A stretch of DNA of 64,000 nucleotides from positions 186,001 through 250,000 of the forward strand of contig KZ111159.1 of NCBI GenBank assembly GCA_002077045.2, written 5' to 3'. This DNA is from Rachicladosporium sp. CCFEE 5018. Taxonomy: Eukaryota; Ascomycota; Dothideomycetes; Cladosporiales; Cladosporiaceae. Of this stretch, positions 31,975 to 43,401 are shown one piece after another. The position numbers and the translations under genes were made by a program. Numbering within the stretch: position 1 is the stretch's first letter; every line of letters starts with the position of its first letter. The notes under the pieces were generated by a model. That model was given only the letters and a program-made list of their open reading frames with translations, was not told the origin of the DNA and made no database searches.

Positions 31975-33243
31975 AGCGAGGAACACTGCTGTCAACGTAA
32001 TGGCGGAGCACCTATCAGTCGCTGAGAGTAGGGATAAGTGGCAGGTGTAGAAGAGAGTACTGGTACTCGCCGTTGTCCTGTCAGCACCTCCATACCTGCT
32101 TGCCACATTGCCACGCGTTGCCAGCAGCGCTGCTATCAGATCATGAGACCAGATCTCGTGCAGTCAAGCGGACTCAATATTGTGGTGTGCGTCGTGAACA
32201 CTCCGAGGTCTCTGCCACGCGCTATAGCACGCTGCTCTTCACATACTCTTCTCCCCTCCGTGACCCTATGCCAATGATGAGAGTATGTCGACAACAGAAG
32301 CATTTTGTCAAGAAGTATGTCCAACTTGCCCCAAGCATGAAGGCTCCGTCAAGGTACTGTGCAGGTAACAAGATCATCATAAGGTAGCAATTACAAAATT
32401 GACATCTTTCTCGATGATGTGGTGAGAGCCGACTGGCGGTGTCAATGACAGAAATATGCAACACTCGAGGCCAGGGATTGCGAAGGTCTGGAAAACTGGA
32501 CCTGACCCCACGGCCGATTCAATGATGATGAGCCATATTCCCGGATACTCATCGCGGCACAGCAATTATGAGGTCGCCTCGTTTCAAGTCCGGGCGTGCA
32601 GCGCTTCGTGGTAGGCATGCCACGCTGGCGGCTGGCTCGTGCCAAAGGTGTGTTTGTCACACGGATCAGAGCTGCCAACACAGTCGCGCAGCACCAGGTG
32701 TGGAGTCTGTGCTGTTTCCAAGCTATGATGTATGCATGTAGAGATTGGTAGACGATGGCAGGCGCGCCCAAGATGAGGTTGCTCATTGTCAGAGGCCCGT
32801 GCGCCCTGCATGATCATGTAGAAGTATGGAAAGGGAAAAACTTGGGTTGACTCGATAATATGTGTGCACAGCTGCTGCGATAGCAACTTGATGCAGACTT
32901 CATACAGCAAGCTACCGCTCACAATGAGTACTACAGTGCCGCAATGTCATCCCACCCGTTGTCCTACACAGCAACAACAAGCAGCGAACGCCACCACATA
33001 GAATCACACTCTTCTGCTCAGCAGACCCGATAGAACGACCTTGACCGACTAACGCATTAACCCATCCTTTGATCTCTCTCACTCCTCCTCAGGAAGCCCT
33101 CCTTCCCTGCAAACACACTCTGTTGACCCGATGTCGCCGTGCGGGTCAAGGTCGTCGTATCCAGTTCCGTCATGCTGTCGTTTGTTGCAAAAGGTGATGA
33201 GGGTTTTTGATGCGTGGTCGTGAGGTCGTGAATGCTTGTGCGC
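31975..33243. other. Intergenic, 1.27 kb
   Basis: Holds the arylsulfotransferase promoter and the GIS2 3' region. The open frames are short, unspliceable and without recognisable features. I see no supported gene or repeat. Confidence 0.4.
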
Positions 33244-34037
33244 TCAGTTGGGGCACGAAGCCTGCACGTGGCCAGGCTGCTTGCAGCGGTAGCAGACGCG
33301 CTCGTTGGTGCTCTCGGAGGGGCAGTCACGGGATAAGTGACCGGTCTCGCCGCCTGTGTTGTATTGTCAATGTTGTTCATACCAAAAGCTGATGTCAAGT
33401 CAAGTACTCACAGTTGTAGCACTTCTGACCCTGAGTGCAGTCACGGCTCATGTGGCCGAACCCACCGCAAGAGTAGCAAGTCTGGCCACCCTGCTGCTGG
33501 CCGCCGTAGCCACCACGACCACCACCGTAGCCGCCCTGCTGACCACCATATCCGCCACGTCCACCACCGTAGCCGCCCTGCTGCTGGCCGCCGAAGCCAC
33601 CACCCTGCTGGGGGCAGCTACGAGCGATGTGGCCAACCTGACCGCACTTGTAGCACTCTTGTCCGCCACCACCGGCACCGCCGCCGAAGCCGCCACGCCC
33701 ACCACCAGCACCGCCGGAGGGAGCAGTCGGGCACTCGCGGGAGATGTGGCCGGTGTCGCCGCAGTTGTAGCAAGCCTTGTCCTTAGCAGGCTCGGTGCAC
33801 TCGCGGGACAGATGGCCCTGGTTGCCGCAGTTGTAGCATGTTGGGGTACCCTTGCTGGGACACTCTCTCGCCTGATGAGATGGGTCGCCGCCTATGAGTT
33901 TGATGTCAGCGTTTGCTCAAGGAATTGATTCATGACTTTCATGCGCAGCGCCAAGTTGCGCAAGCCGTGCTGAGGGAAGGCTCACAGTTGTAGCACGCAC
34001 GCCCGCCGGCACCGCCGCTCTGAGCACCGTAATCCAT
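33244..34037 (-). CDS. GIS2: CCHC zinc-knuckle nucleic acid-binding protein (Gis2/CNBP)
   Basis: A 213-aa single-stranded RNA/DNA-binding protein. Gis2/CNBP proteins bind G-rich or GA-rich mRNAs and act in translation and RNP granules. Three exons: 33986-34037, 33412-33891 and 33244-33353; introns are 94 nt (33892-33985) and 58 nt (33354-33411). Seven C-x2-C-x4-H-x4-C knuckles are present: CYNCGDPSH, CYNCGNQGH, CYNCGDTGH, CYKCGQVGH, CYSCGGFGH, CYNCGETGH and CYRCKQPGH. Between the fourth and fifth lies an RGG-like Gly/Gln/Tyr-rich linker. Both introns fall after the first base of the second Cys codon of a knuckle (first and sixth). Product ends in CPN. A long open frame on the opposite strand here is an artefact of the repetitive codons. 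Confidence 0.93.
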
Positions 34038-34249
34038 GATGTAGTGTGTGTTGTGTGGTTTGGGAGGTTCTATTAATGTGGTGTGGTGAATGAGTGCGTT
34101 GCGAAAGTGATGGTGCAGGTGAAGTCGCAGAGGAAATTCTGTTGTCAACTTCATCAAATTGCCCCACACTCGCTTAACGCACCTCGTTCGGCGGTCGGTG
34201 CGTCATGTGCCGCTGGAATGGCCTTGGCGTAAAATAGCATTTTCAGGAA

Positions 34250-35420
34250 CCGGCATATGACAACATACAGTCCAGATGCAGCCCTGGCTGGAGTACAGCG
34301 ACGACAACAACAGCGTGACACCCAGCGGCTACGGTCGTCATCAATCCTCCGTGCAGTCAAACATTCATTCACAGTGCATCATTACAAGGTGGCCACGCAT
34401 GCAGTTCAAGTCGAGTCAGGGTCGTCTTTCAACCCATCCCGATGCATGCAGTCAGAATTACACGAAAGTGACAGTGCATCAACGCGACAGCGACAACACC
34501 CAGCGGCTGCGTGTCGCCATCAAACCCAATGCAGTCTGATTACCCTCCAGACCGCGCCATTGCAGGGTAGCCTCAGATTCAAGCGACCCAAAGAAATGAG
34601 CTCACCGTCTTGAGCGTTCACCCACTGCAACATGCAACACCCCCGCGGCTGCGGTTGCAATTGAGCCCAACACGACCCGACGCATTCGAACATTCCTTGC
34701 TACAGTGCGCTATTTCAGGGTAGCTACGAACCCTGTTGGCCAAAGAAAGGGGAGCCCACATGCGACAAACCACTGCCCCCCCACCGGCACCCCAAGTCAT
34801 GAGTGCTACCGCTCTGGGGACTGCGGTCGCCATCAAATCCACCCCAATGCAGCCAGCTCGAGAAGGTCCTACAATGCGAGATAGCCACAATCCGGTTGCG
34901 CTGACACGAAGAGCTCGCAACGGTGTAGCAAGCTATGTTAGGTCAACCAAGCTTCATCAACGCGACGTGGTCGTGATCTGAGTCCAGCTCCACCCAACGC
35001 ACCCAGATATACCCGCCATTGCAGGGTAGCCACAATCCAAGTCAGCTGAAGAAAACAGGCCACATGCGGCCCAGCAACGCCATCAAACTCATGGAAGTTA
35101 CACGACTATTTCCAACAAGAGAGTTGTGGCTGCCATCGTACCAGGCGGTCAAAGACCCACCCGCCCACTCTGCAGTTCGCAGTCGTCTACCAACCCCAAC
35201 CCGATGCTGTCAAACAGCCACACGCAGTGCATCATTAATGGCCACAGTCCGGGTGAGCTGAAACCATGAGCTCACATACAGCAAGCCAACATCCTCATGT
35301 CACGTCTAGAGTACCATCACTGCAGCAACCTTGGGGACTGCGGTCGCCATTGCCATTCAACCTGAAGATCCCAAAAATTCCGACGGCTGCGGTCGTCATT
35401 GGACCCAAGCCACCGTGCAA
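34250..35420. repeat. Degenerate tandem array, about 150-180-bp units
   Basis: Repeated pairs of landmarks: a GCGGCTGCGGTCGCCATC-like segment (about 34318, 34501, 34647, 34815, 35336 and 35384) and a CATTGCAGGGTAGCCACAAT-like segment (about 34381, 34558, 34711, 34871, 35018 and 35233). The second set is spaced 177, 153, 160, 147 and 215 bases. Copies are diverged but clearly related; one fragment (ATGAGCTCAC) recurs near 34595 and 35265. The array lies between GIS2 and the recombinase-like gene and may belong to that element. Confidence 0.7.
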
Positions 35421-35667
35421 ATGACCATTCACAGTCCGGCTCCAACCCAGCCAGTGCATGCAAAGACACATGTAAAGTCGCCCAATGAAATGCGCATGGC
35501 AGTCGCGATGGCTGTACAGGCAATCGCGAAGCCTGGACCTGGGGTTGGCTCCTTCCCAACGTCCATTGTAGCGGGTTTGCTCGCCACCCGACATTTCATG
35601 GCTGCTGCAGCGTTCGGTTCGACAATCACCCTGCAGTGTCTTTGCCAGAACACGATCAAGGTACAGG

Positions 35668-38600
35668 ATGCCCTTCAACTCGGATGATGCTCTCGACCAG
35701 GGTGCACTCGGTGCATTGGTAGCCCGAGCAAGCACAAAGGGCCTTACGCAAACCGACTGGATGACGGAGAAGGCTCTCCAAGATAGCCGGGCAGAGAATA
35801 AACTCCGAAACACGAAGTTCGCTCTTGGTCTTGAGGACCATGGAGTTTCCTTGCACTGGCACACCCAAGTGCAATGTTGGTGGAATCGATACGCGACCAC
35901 GTTGAAGGAGTCGTACGGGGCAGAAACAACCCGAGGGTAAGCAAGCCTTTGTTCCCTGGCTTTGTTCCTCTGTCTGGGGCACGCGTTTGATTGACGTTAA
36001 ATAGCAACACGGACAATCCGCCGACACGCGAAGGGATTACGTTGGTCCTGAGCACTTGGGCAAAACATCTACGCAGCTCGGACCGTAACGAGAAGACGGG
36101 GGAGCCTGAGCAGATAATGATCTCAACCCTGCAAGGTGGATTGCTCGCTCTATTGTCACGCTTTACAGTCAAGTACCCGGATTGGAAGCTGTCTGACGTC
36201 GACAAGAGGGCAATACGGAACATGTTTGGCGACCTTGCACGACAAGGCCTTGTTCGTACGGAACGTTCCCAAAGGATTCGTAGCTCCCTACCCGTTACGA
36301 GTGCTGCAATCATCCTACGACGATTCATCGTCAATTCCTTGGAGCAGGGCGTCTGGTCACCCGATGCCTTTGTTAGTGCTAACCTCTTGTTTACTGTGCT
36401 TTGTACCACTGGAGCTCGGGGTGGAGATTTGACCACTCCAGACGGAGAGAAATCTGTTCGCAAGGACCAGCATGTCCAAATCCGCGATCTTAAGCTATAT
36501 GTCTCCGGTACGAGCATGCAGCCAATCTGGACCGATCTGCGAGGTCAGATCGTTGTCAAGTGGTTCAAGACGAACAAGTACGTTGTCTACCCTTGTTGGG
36601 CCAGAAAGTACCCCACAGCCAACTGACGCGTCTCGTTGATAGTCTACAGACTCGCCCACCTCAGGTTCACGAGTTGACCGCTCTCAACGGCACGGCTCTG
36701 CTAGATCCCTTGGTGTGGATCATCGTATGCTTCCACCGCCGGGGTCTGCTGTCTGGTACGGTCGAGTCCATTCTACGAGCAGCTGCTCGTCGCCCTGACC
36801 GTCGGATAGTACCAGACCCTGTAGGCGCAGAGCAGCCTCTCTTCCTAGGTACCGGTACACGGGGCATGCTCCAGGGGCCTGCTATATCAGGGCCTGCGGA
36901 TAGTCGACATGCTCGGCAGACGATGAACCATATCGGGAAGATGTCGGGTGCCTTGCAAAACCTGGGCAGCCACTCACTAAGGCGTGGTGTAGCTGAGGAT
37001 CTTCTCCACCTCGGCAGCGAGTTTACCATGGGCACTACAACTTCCGCATCAAAGGTCTTGGGGCACTCTGACAGGAGCGAGCGCAAAGGTCTCACGGACC
37101 ATTACGCATCAGCAGCGACGACGAATCTGCTGAACCAGCGCGTAGCCAAGTTCCTGCCAGTGATTCCGGGGACTGGGGCAGCCCCACCGTTGACAGATCT
37201 GCTCGGTCTGCCAGGTGGAGAACGTCTGACTACCCCAATCACGTCACTACCCCTGACCCACGAAGACCGGCGACAGCAGAAGCGGCTCAGGATCGAGGTG
37301 CAGGCTCAGATCCGAGTTCAGGACCCTTCTTTGACCAAGAACCAACTCTACACCCGTGCGCGTCAAAAGACTGCGCGTACTGTCCGTGAAGCTGCTCTGA
37401 GAGGCACCTCAATCGCGGAACTGGGCCCTCCCCTACCCGGCTCCGCCCCAGGAGCCTCACAGACTGGGACACTTCTCGACCCATACACAATCAGCGAGGA
37501 TCTACCGGATCTAACCAGCGACCACGATACTAGTGACGACGAGTCCATGATCGACCCAGGCCTGGAGTCGTTCCAGACCGCGATCAACATGGGCACTGGC
37601 CATGCACTTCGCGATGCTGTATTCAATCAACCTGAGGACATGAACGCACTATACGAGGACATGATGTCGAGCCGAGCTGCGGTCACACCTACCCCTGCCC
37701 TGTGCCGTGCCGTTGCTTCTGAGGAGACTGCTGATCATGGGCCTGGGGATGTATTGTCCATGACCGCGCAGCAACTCGTTGATCATTTCTCGACCTACAA
37801 TGTTATCAGGCGCCCCCGCGACAGCCCTGGATCTCGTTCAAATGTAAGCCTAGACAGGTATCGATTCCTAGGCCGCGATGAGCCCACGTATCAAGTGTAT
37901 TACTGCCCGGAAGCCTGTGGGTTTGGACATGAGATGAGCAATTTCGTCCACCCACCATCCCACTACGGCTGTGCTGGCAAGGCGAAGAAAAGTACGAGGA
38001 TACCTGAGGTCGATCAGATCCCTGCCGTAGTGACAGATGCTAGAATCAAGAGAGATCAACTCTCCGCCGAATTAACCAAGGCCGGGTTTAAGCAAGATCA
38101 AGTCCCTGCCAACCTGTTCACAGCCAGAGCCAAAACTGACCACCTCGTCTACGCGGGTTCCAATGACCAGCTAAACATCCCCGGTACTGGGATACTACTG
38201 GACCTGAGCCCCTATCAGGAATACAACAACAAGATCGTGCCTGGCCAGTCACTCCCCACGGCCGCAGCGACAGCGTTCTCACCGAGTGCAGTTGCAACCC
38301 AGCATTACAATAGAGCTTCTCGGCCGCTGAGTGGTACAAAACCGCTCAAACGCAGCTATATGACTGGGGCAGCCGAAGAAACTCTCAGCCATCGCACGAT
38401 CCAGGACGAAGACAAGCCTAGCATCGATCGTGGTGGCTCTCGCCAGCATACGACTCAGAAACCTGACGAACCCAGCAATGTTGGCCGAAGCGAGGGCACT
38501 GCGAAGCCCAGTGATGCCCCTGCACGCTACATCGGTGGGACGAAGATGCCCCCAAGCTACGGTAAGCTGGTTCTCTGTCCAGTACCCGGCTGCAACGCCA

Positions 38601-38722
38601 CGCAGGTGAACGCTGCAGGTCTGGCAAGACACCCGATGAGGAACAAGCATGCCTGGGACCCCGATCGTGCTGTCAAGGTGTCCAAGGAGGCCTGGGCAGC
38701 GTCAACTTTGTACAAGGACTGA
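35668..38722 (+). CDS. Tyrosine-recombinase-like protein (Crypton type) with C2H2 finger
   Basis: A 973-aa protein assembled from three exons (35668-35936, 36005-36577 and 36643-38722) with GT-AG introns of 68 and 65 nt; all joins are in phase. The middle has the tyrosine-recombinase signature: TTGARGGDL (box I Arg, about residue 228), GSHSLRRG (H391-x-x-R394), LGHS (H422) and DHYAS (Y435), with spacing like other enzymes of the class. A basic linker, an acidic Asp/Glu stretch and a run of about 13-residue repeats (KRDQLSAEL, KQDQVPANL) follow. A C-terminal finger C-x4-C-x12-H-x5-H (C926, C931, H944, H950) ends it. By homology it would cut and join DNA through the Tyr. No stop or frameshift interrupts it. 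Only 156 bases separate it from the convergent F-box gene, so little room exists for cargo downstream. A Starship captain is a less likely alternative. Confidence 0.7.
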
Positions 38723-38878
38723 TTTGTGGGAGCATTGCATGGCATGAGAGAAGGCATCGCTGAGACACTAGGTGGTCCTGACAGCAGGAACCCGCGGCAT
38801 CAATCTAGGCGTCCTGCATCAATACCTGAGCTGGCAAAAGTCGCTAGAAGATACTCGAGATCAAGCATCATTCATTGA

Positions 38879-40624
38879 TCATGTGAAATCATACACTACC
38901 AGCGCTTGCCGGCCCTGGCTTTCCTCCTTTAAAACAACCACGTTTTCCTCATCAAACCCGATCCACCCCCGTATTAGAGTCAGCTCACTCCGATCATGCT
39001 CGTCACCCTCATCGACAGAGCTCCCTCGTGAGCTGGCTTTAGCGGTCCTTTGACTGACAAGGTCGAGTCCAGCCCGTGACGTGTCTTCCGGGATCAAGGA
39101 TTTCATGCTTGGCTGCACTCTGACGCTGACGCTGCCACCTGCAAGCCTCTTACGCGCAGCAGATGACATGAAGCCGCCCTCGAGTTCCCACACACGCAAT
39201 TCGTCGCCTTGTCGACTGATGGACACGGCCTTACCGCGGTTGCCAACATGAGCGCCAGAGACTGACGAGGTGTGGCCCCATAGCCGGGTACCGTTGCTGA
39301 TAGATAAGCTGTCTTTCGTCGAGAAGATCATGTACAGTGTAAGCGTATTGTCCGGATGTGAGACCAGAAGGTAGGGGTGCGTATGTGATAATGAGGTCGG
39401 CTTCGAGTGTATCTGTCGTGACTCCTGGAAGGAAGGTGTGGTGGTTCCACTCGAGTGTGGGCTCAGATGAGATGTCATAGGTATTGATGAGAACGCAAGA
39501 CGGCGATAGTGCTCGTCAATGGCGGAAGCAGTCCTTGAACGCTGCAGATCGCCTAAATTCGACAGCTGGATCTCCTGCACGCCCACGGTCCATCCCGACA
39601 GGTAAGTCGGCAGCGCGTACGCTATCGAGACCAAGACTGTATCTGCGGTGACTCGTAGGCATGTCGATAGCGGGGGCCAGACATTGTGCGCCTTGAGAGC
39701 ATGCAACAGCCGTGGAGGACTAAAGCCTCCATCGGGAGCCGTCTCGATTGCCGGAGATATGCAAGTGTACACCGAAAGCAACTGGGTCGCAGTCATGGTG
39801 ACTACGTATGGGCAAGCGATTGCCACAGACGCTATGAGCCCGCTGCTCGAAGGCTCACTGCTGTGTCGGCGCATGATCGTCTCTACTTTGGGATCCATGT
39901 CGTAGAGGGCGAAAGAGCCATCTTCGAAGCCCAGCACAACTTTTGCGACTTTCATGTCGTCATCCGAGACATCAACAGCCAGACAAGTGGGCGGACTAAG
40001 GCTCGATGACTCGAGACTCAGGTGGGCAAGCAATCTCCGCTTACCCTTCGCCGACCAAGCTCTCAAGCCTTCGTCCTTACTCGCCATGTAGATGACTCCA
40101 TCGCACATCTGTACCACAACAGGCGGTATTGGAGCCTTCTCTGCCACCTTAATCTCCTGTACCGCACAGCTACCCTTGGTCCAGTTGTGCCGCAGCTTGT
40201 ACTGGCGCTTCCAGTTCGTCTTTCCTCTACTTTCCAGGAGATGACCCTCATCTAGCCATTTCGACGCCTTGCTCGCGAAGCGGGCATCTCGAGACGAGAC
40301 GTCTCGTATCCCAGGTAGTCGACTCGCGCGAGGCCGTACGAATCGGTCATAATAATGTGCTTTCCAAAGCTGGCCGTCTCCTGCTAGACTAGAGAACTTA
40401 TGGGAGAGTCTACTCACTTAGCTTGAGATACACCTATGATTTCGGCCGGTAACTTACCTCTGGCATAGGGTGAGATCTAGGACGGGAAGATATGCAAGAA
40501 TTCGCAATGTCAGCTCGTCACTAAGCGTGCTGAGCGACGGCGAATGGTCTGCATTGCTGCGGACACGTTTCGCTTGAGTGAGGTCGTCGTCAAGCCCAGC
40601 AGCGGCTGCTTGTCGTTTGACCAT
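38879..40624 (-). CDS. F-box protein with beta-propeller-like region
   Basis: Probable substrate adaptor of an SCF ubiquitin ligase, 565 aa. Exon 1 (40458-40624) starts MVKRQAAAAGLDDD and carries the F-box helix (LSTLSDELTLRILAYLPVLD). A 48-nt intron (40410-40457) joins LTLCQ to RLSHKFSSLAGDG, the usual F-box continuation. Exon 2 (38879-40409) has WKAHYYDRFV, the segment after many fungal F-boxes, then repeated strand motifs (VLGFEDGSFALYDMD, LLVSHPDNTLTLYMI, RLWGHTSSVSG, DELRVWELEGG) that look like a degenerate WD40 propeller. The substrate is unknown. An upstream in-frame ATG at about 40786 exists, but the extension is unlike the family. It starts 288 bases from the divergent inhibitor gene, so a shared promoter region is possible. 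Confidence 0.85.
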
Positions 40625-40912
40625 AGTTGATATATATCGAAAACGAGAAGGGGTCACCTTGATGGTTGATGTGTGGTGGCGTGAGAACTCCGGAAGCGGC
40701 TTGCCGAACATGGCAGCTACGTCACACTTCAAGGTGGTTGCATTCCATGTAGTCGCGGGCATCTCAACAGAACTCAACACACACATCAGTACTCACGAGT
40801 AACGCATCAGAGCAGCAGTCAATACGAAGAGTAAACGGATCTACCAAAAACGACATCCAGGCCGGCTTTTTACACGAAGGTAACCGTCACAGATTCATCC
40901 TAGACCGCAATC

Positions 40913-41255
40913 ATGAGATTCTACCTGCTCTCCCTGGTCCTCACCCTCTTCGCGGTGCTCTCCTTCGCAGCGACAACGCCCCAGAGGCCGATTGTGGTCT
41001 CGTATCCAGCAGGCACGCCAGACTACGTGATTCAAGAGGCGATCGATGCCATCAAGAATGCTGTACGCATTTGCTAGCCCTCGATGCTCGAGCTCAGCGC
41101 TAATTATGACATAGGGCGGGCTCATCACACACGAGTACAAGCTGATCAAGGGTTTCGCGGCAAAGGTCAGCAAAGAGGCTGTGGCAGCGGTGCAGTCGCT
41201 GAACAACGGTGCGATCATCGAGGAGGACCAGGAGATGAGCATCACTGGGTCTTGA
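40913..41255 (+). CDS. Secreted I9-type protease inhibitor / propeptide-like protein
   Basis: A 96-aa protein in two exons (40913-41062 and 41115-41255) with a 52-nt intron. A clear signal peptide (MRFYLLSLVLTLFAVLSFA) is followed by a single inhibitor I9 fold: PIVVSYPAGTPDYVIQEAID, then KLIKGFAAKVSKEAVAAV and IIEEDQEMSI. It resembles a subtilisin propeptide and yeast Pbi2. Yeast Pbi2 is cytosolic and lacks a signal, so this variant should act in the secretory route or outside the cell, perhaps on a subtilase. No protease domain follows the propeptide-like unit: the stop is at 41255. Length suits stand-alone I9 inhibitors. Confidence 0.85.
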
Positions 41256-43401
41256 CCGGGTCGCGAATCCAGCGTGGAAGCGAGGGTGGTAAATGCTTAT
41301 GCGGCATGCGGCTAATCACGAATTCACGATCGGACACGAGGATTAATGATCAGCAGGAGTGGCCTTGACGAGCATGGCGATCACGTGGGCGATGGGACTG
41401 CTTTGACGGTTTTCGTACGGGTGAGGGGGGAGCTGTGACGGCGTTGATCGGTGAGACTTGTTGCGGAAGATATCTATGCAGCATAGTTGTCTGCGATGGA
41501 GTTCAGAGTCTGGTGCCCTTTGATGTTACTGATCGGCGCAGGTAGGGATGAGGTCTGCGGGCGGTTTGCTCAATCAATGCGTGCACATCGCGATGTGAAT
41601 GTCGATAGGCAAGTATCTGGTACCACTGCTCTCGGACAAGTCTGAAGGTAGCTCCTGCGATTGATGCACCCGCGACCAATCTCGACTCTCCGAGGTGTCG
41701 CAGCGGAGTTTTTGGTTGTCGCGGTGTATTCAATGGAAACATAAGTTGAGGGTCGCTCACTATGGTGAATTCCACGCTCGTGGAAGACCGGAGGAGGGTG
41801 ACGTTCGTGGTATACTGAAGTCGATCAACGCGGGACCACAGCAAGCATAGTCAGCCACTTGCACGTGAACGCGGAACCATGTACTTCGTGTACAGTTGAC
41901 ACGTATTTTCCAAAGGTGTGCTTCATCGGCGATCCAATTTTCGCGTCGACATGCCTTGCTACATATACGCAGCCATTGGCCAACATGCTTGCGGCGGTCA
42001 ACCAACAGTGCCGCCAAGACTGCACTTTTCTTGATTGCTCATCCGCGCTCATATCGCAACAGAGTTAGTGTGTACTCGGCAGAACGGCTGTTCAGCGGAT
42101 GGCTTGAAGGAGCTGCTCGGTAAGCGAGTGGCTTTTGGCTTGCGTATCATGCACATGAGAAGCCCCCGCTTCATCCCATCTCAGTGGTTCAACGGCCGAC
42201 TAAAAACCCTAGAAGATGCTATGCACCAAAGCTTAGTGGTCACGACAATAGGGCATGAAACCGGTGAAGCATGACCACACTCGTTTGAACGCATTGACGC
42301 AGATGTGATGCCATGTACCTGTTTCGTTCACAGGGCAGGCGGCGCTTCCGCAGTCTCCTGATCACTCGTAAGGCGAAGCCCGAGTCCTGGGCACCGGAGA
42401 GTCTTAGCTGGCACTCTCTTTCATCGAGCACGCAGCTCGCGCAACGCTCGATCGCAGATAGCTTTCGCTAAGCTCCCATTTCACCCAAAGAAGAAACTCC
42501 GCGTGGTGCTAGGTCGGCCGGCAACCTTGAACGCACGTGTCGGCACTTCGGGATCGCTCGGTTGCAAATCACTGGCTTTCACCCTAGGCTTCCTTCGGCC
42601 TTGCCCGGGTCTTGCAACTGGGCAAAACTTGCAAGAACGCCTTGCAGAACGCGATCCCAGAGCTCTGTGCCAAGAATGTGGAATCCAGGACCAGGACCGG
42701 AATCGATAGCAAAGATGGCATCGCCTTCGCGACCAGGGGCCCCGCGATCGACGCTTTGCCGGTCATCAACTTCTGCAGGGAAGGGATGACCCAAAGATAC
42801 ATTTCGCAGACGCACCTGCGTATCGCGCCTTGACCAGGCTGGTGGTGCAAGCGCCTTCCGAGTGACCGTGAGCAGGATGTGGGGATGGAGTTTTCGCCGA
42901 GACAGTGGAGAAGTAGCGCGCGCGCAGGAAACTCTGTTATTGGTTTTCCCTAGCAGTTCAATCGCTGTACCCACCAAAACGGACGTTGCTACTGTTGCTG
43001 CAGCTTGCAACGCTATACCGTTGAGGGCGCGCCGGTATCGACCAGCTCCTCTCCCCGCGCTGCTGCTATCGCTACTGCCCGCTCACCTTGACCTGGCGCG
43101 CATCACTATGATACGCTTCCCACTCGGGGAGGGCTGAGTACCTCACATACTGCTGCCTTCTGCGTGGCTCGATACCAGACCTCAGCCTCTCCATTGCCAA
43201 GAGACCGTTGTATGTCACAAGATCTCTGTTTGGAAGCGCAAGCGAAGACTGCGATATACAGCTCTTGTTGAGCTGCGTGGGTAGAAATTTCGAGAACATC
43301 CGCGACAATTCACTCACATACTGTCAACACTGCACAGAGAAGTGACGACAGCGATACTCGGGAGCTCGAGATTCAACAATTTACTATTAGTCTCCTGATC
43401 A
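41256..43401. other. Gene-poor 2.1-kb interval
   Basis: No intact gene is supported. A stretch at about 42590-42865 reads like broken coding DNA and is listed separately. The last ~300 bases are the promoter and leader of the bHLH gene. Confidence 0.4.
42590..42865 (+). pseudogene. Possible relic of a coding gene
   Basis: One frame (from about 42612) reads CKNALQNAIPELCAKNVES and on to LPVINFCREG near 42780. A neighbouring frame then continues DDPKIHFADAPAYRALTR to a stop near 42865. The composition looks like a secreted, Cys-bearing protein, but there is a frame break without obvious splice signals and no start codon. It could be a decayed gene or an unrecognised multi-exon gene. I cannot name a family. 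Confidence 0.2.

Noticed and set aside
33356..33928. 190-residue plus-strand frame over GIS2
   Set aside because: It mirrors the Gly/Cys-rich codons of GIS2 and is Ala/Thr/Val low-complexity with no family features.
34250..35420. CRISPR-like array
   Set aside because: Units are long, diverged and unequal, with no short identical repeats or unique spacers, and the organism is a eukaryote.
35295..35900. 201-residue minus-strand frame before and over the recombinase start
   Set aside because: It overlaps both the repeat array and exon 1 of the recombinase gene and has no domain-like sequence.
35668..38722. Reading the recombinase as a Starship captain with downstream cargo
   Set aside because: A conserved F-box gene ends 156 bases downstream and ordinary core genes follow, so there is no cargo and no evident far boundary.
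40625..40786. N-terminal extension of the F-box protein to 40786
   Set aside because: The extension is unlike F-box proteins and the ATG at 40624 lies just before a normal basic lead-in, so it is treated as leader.
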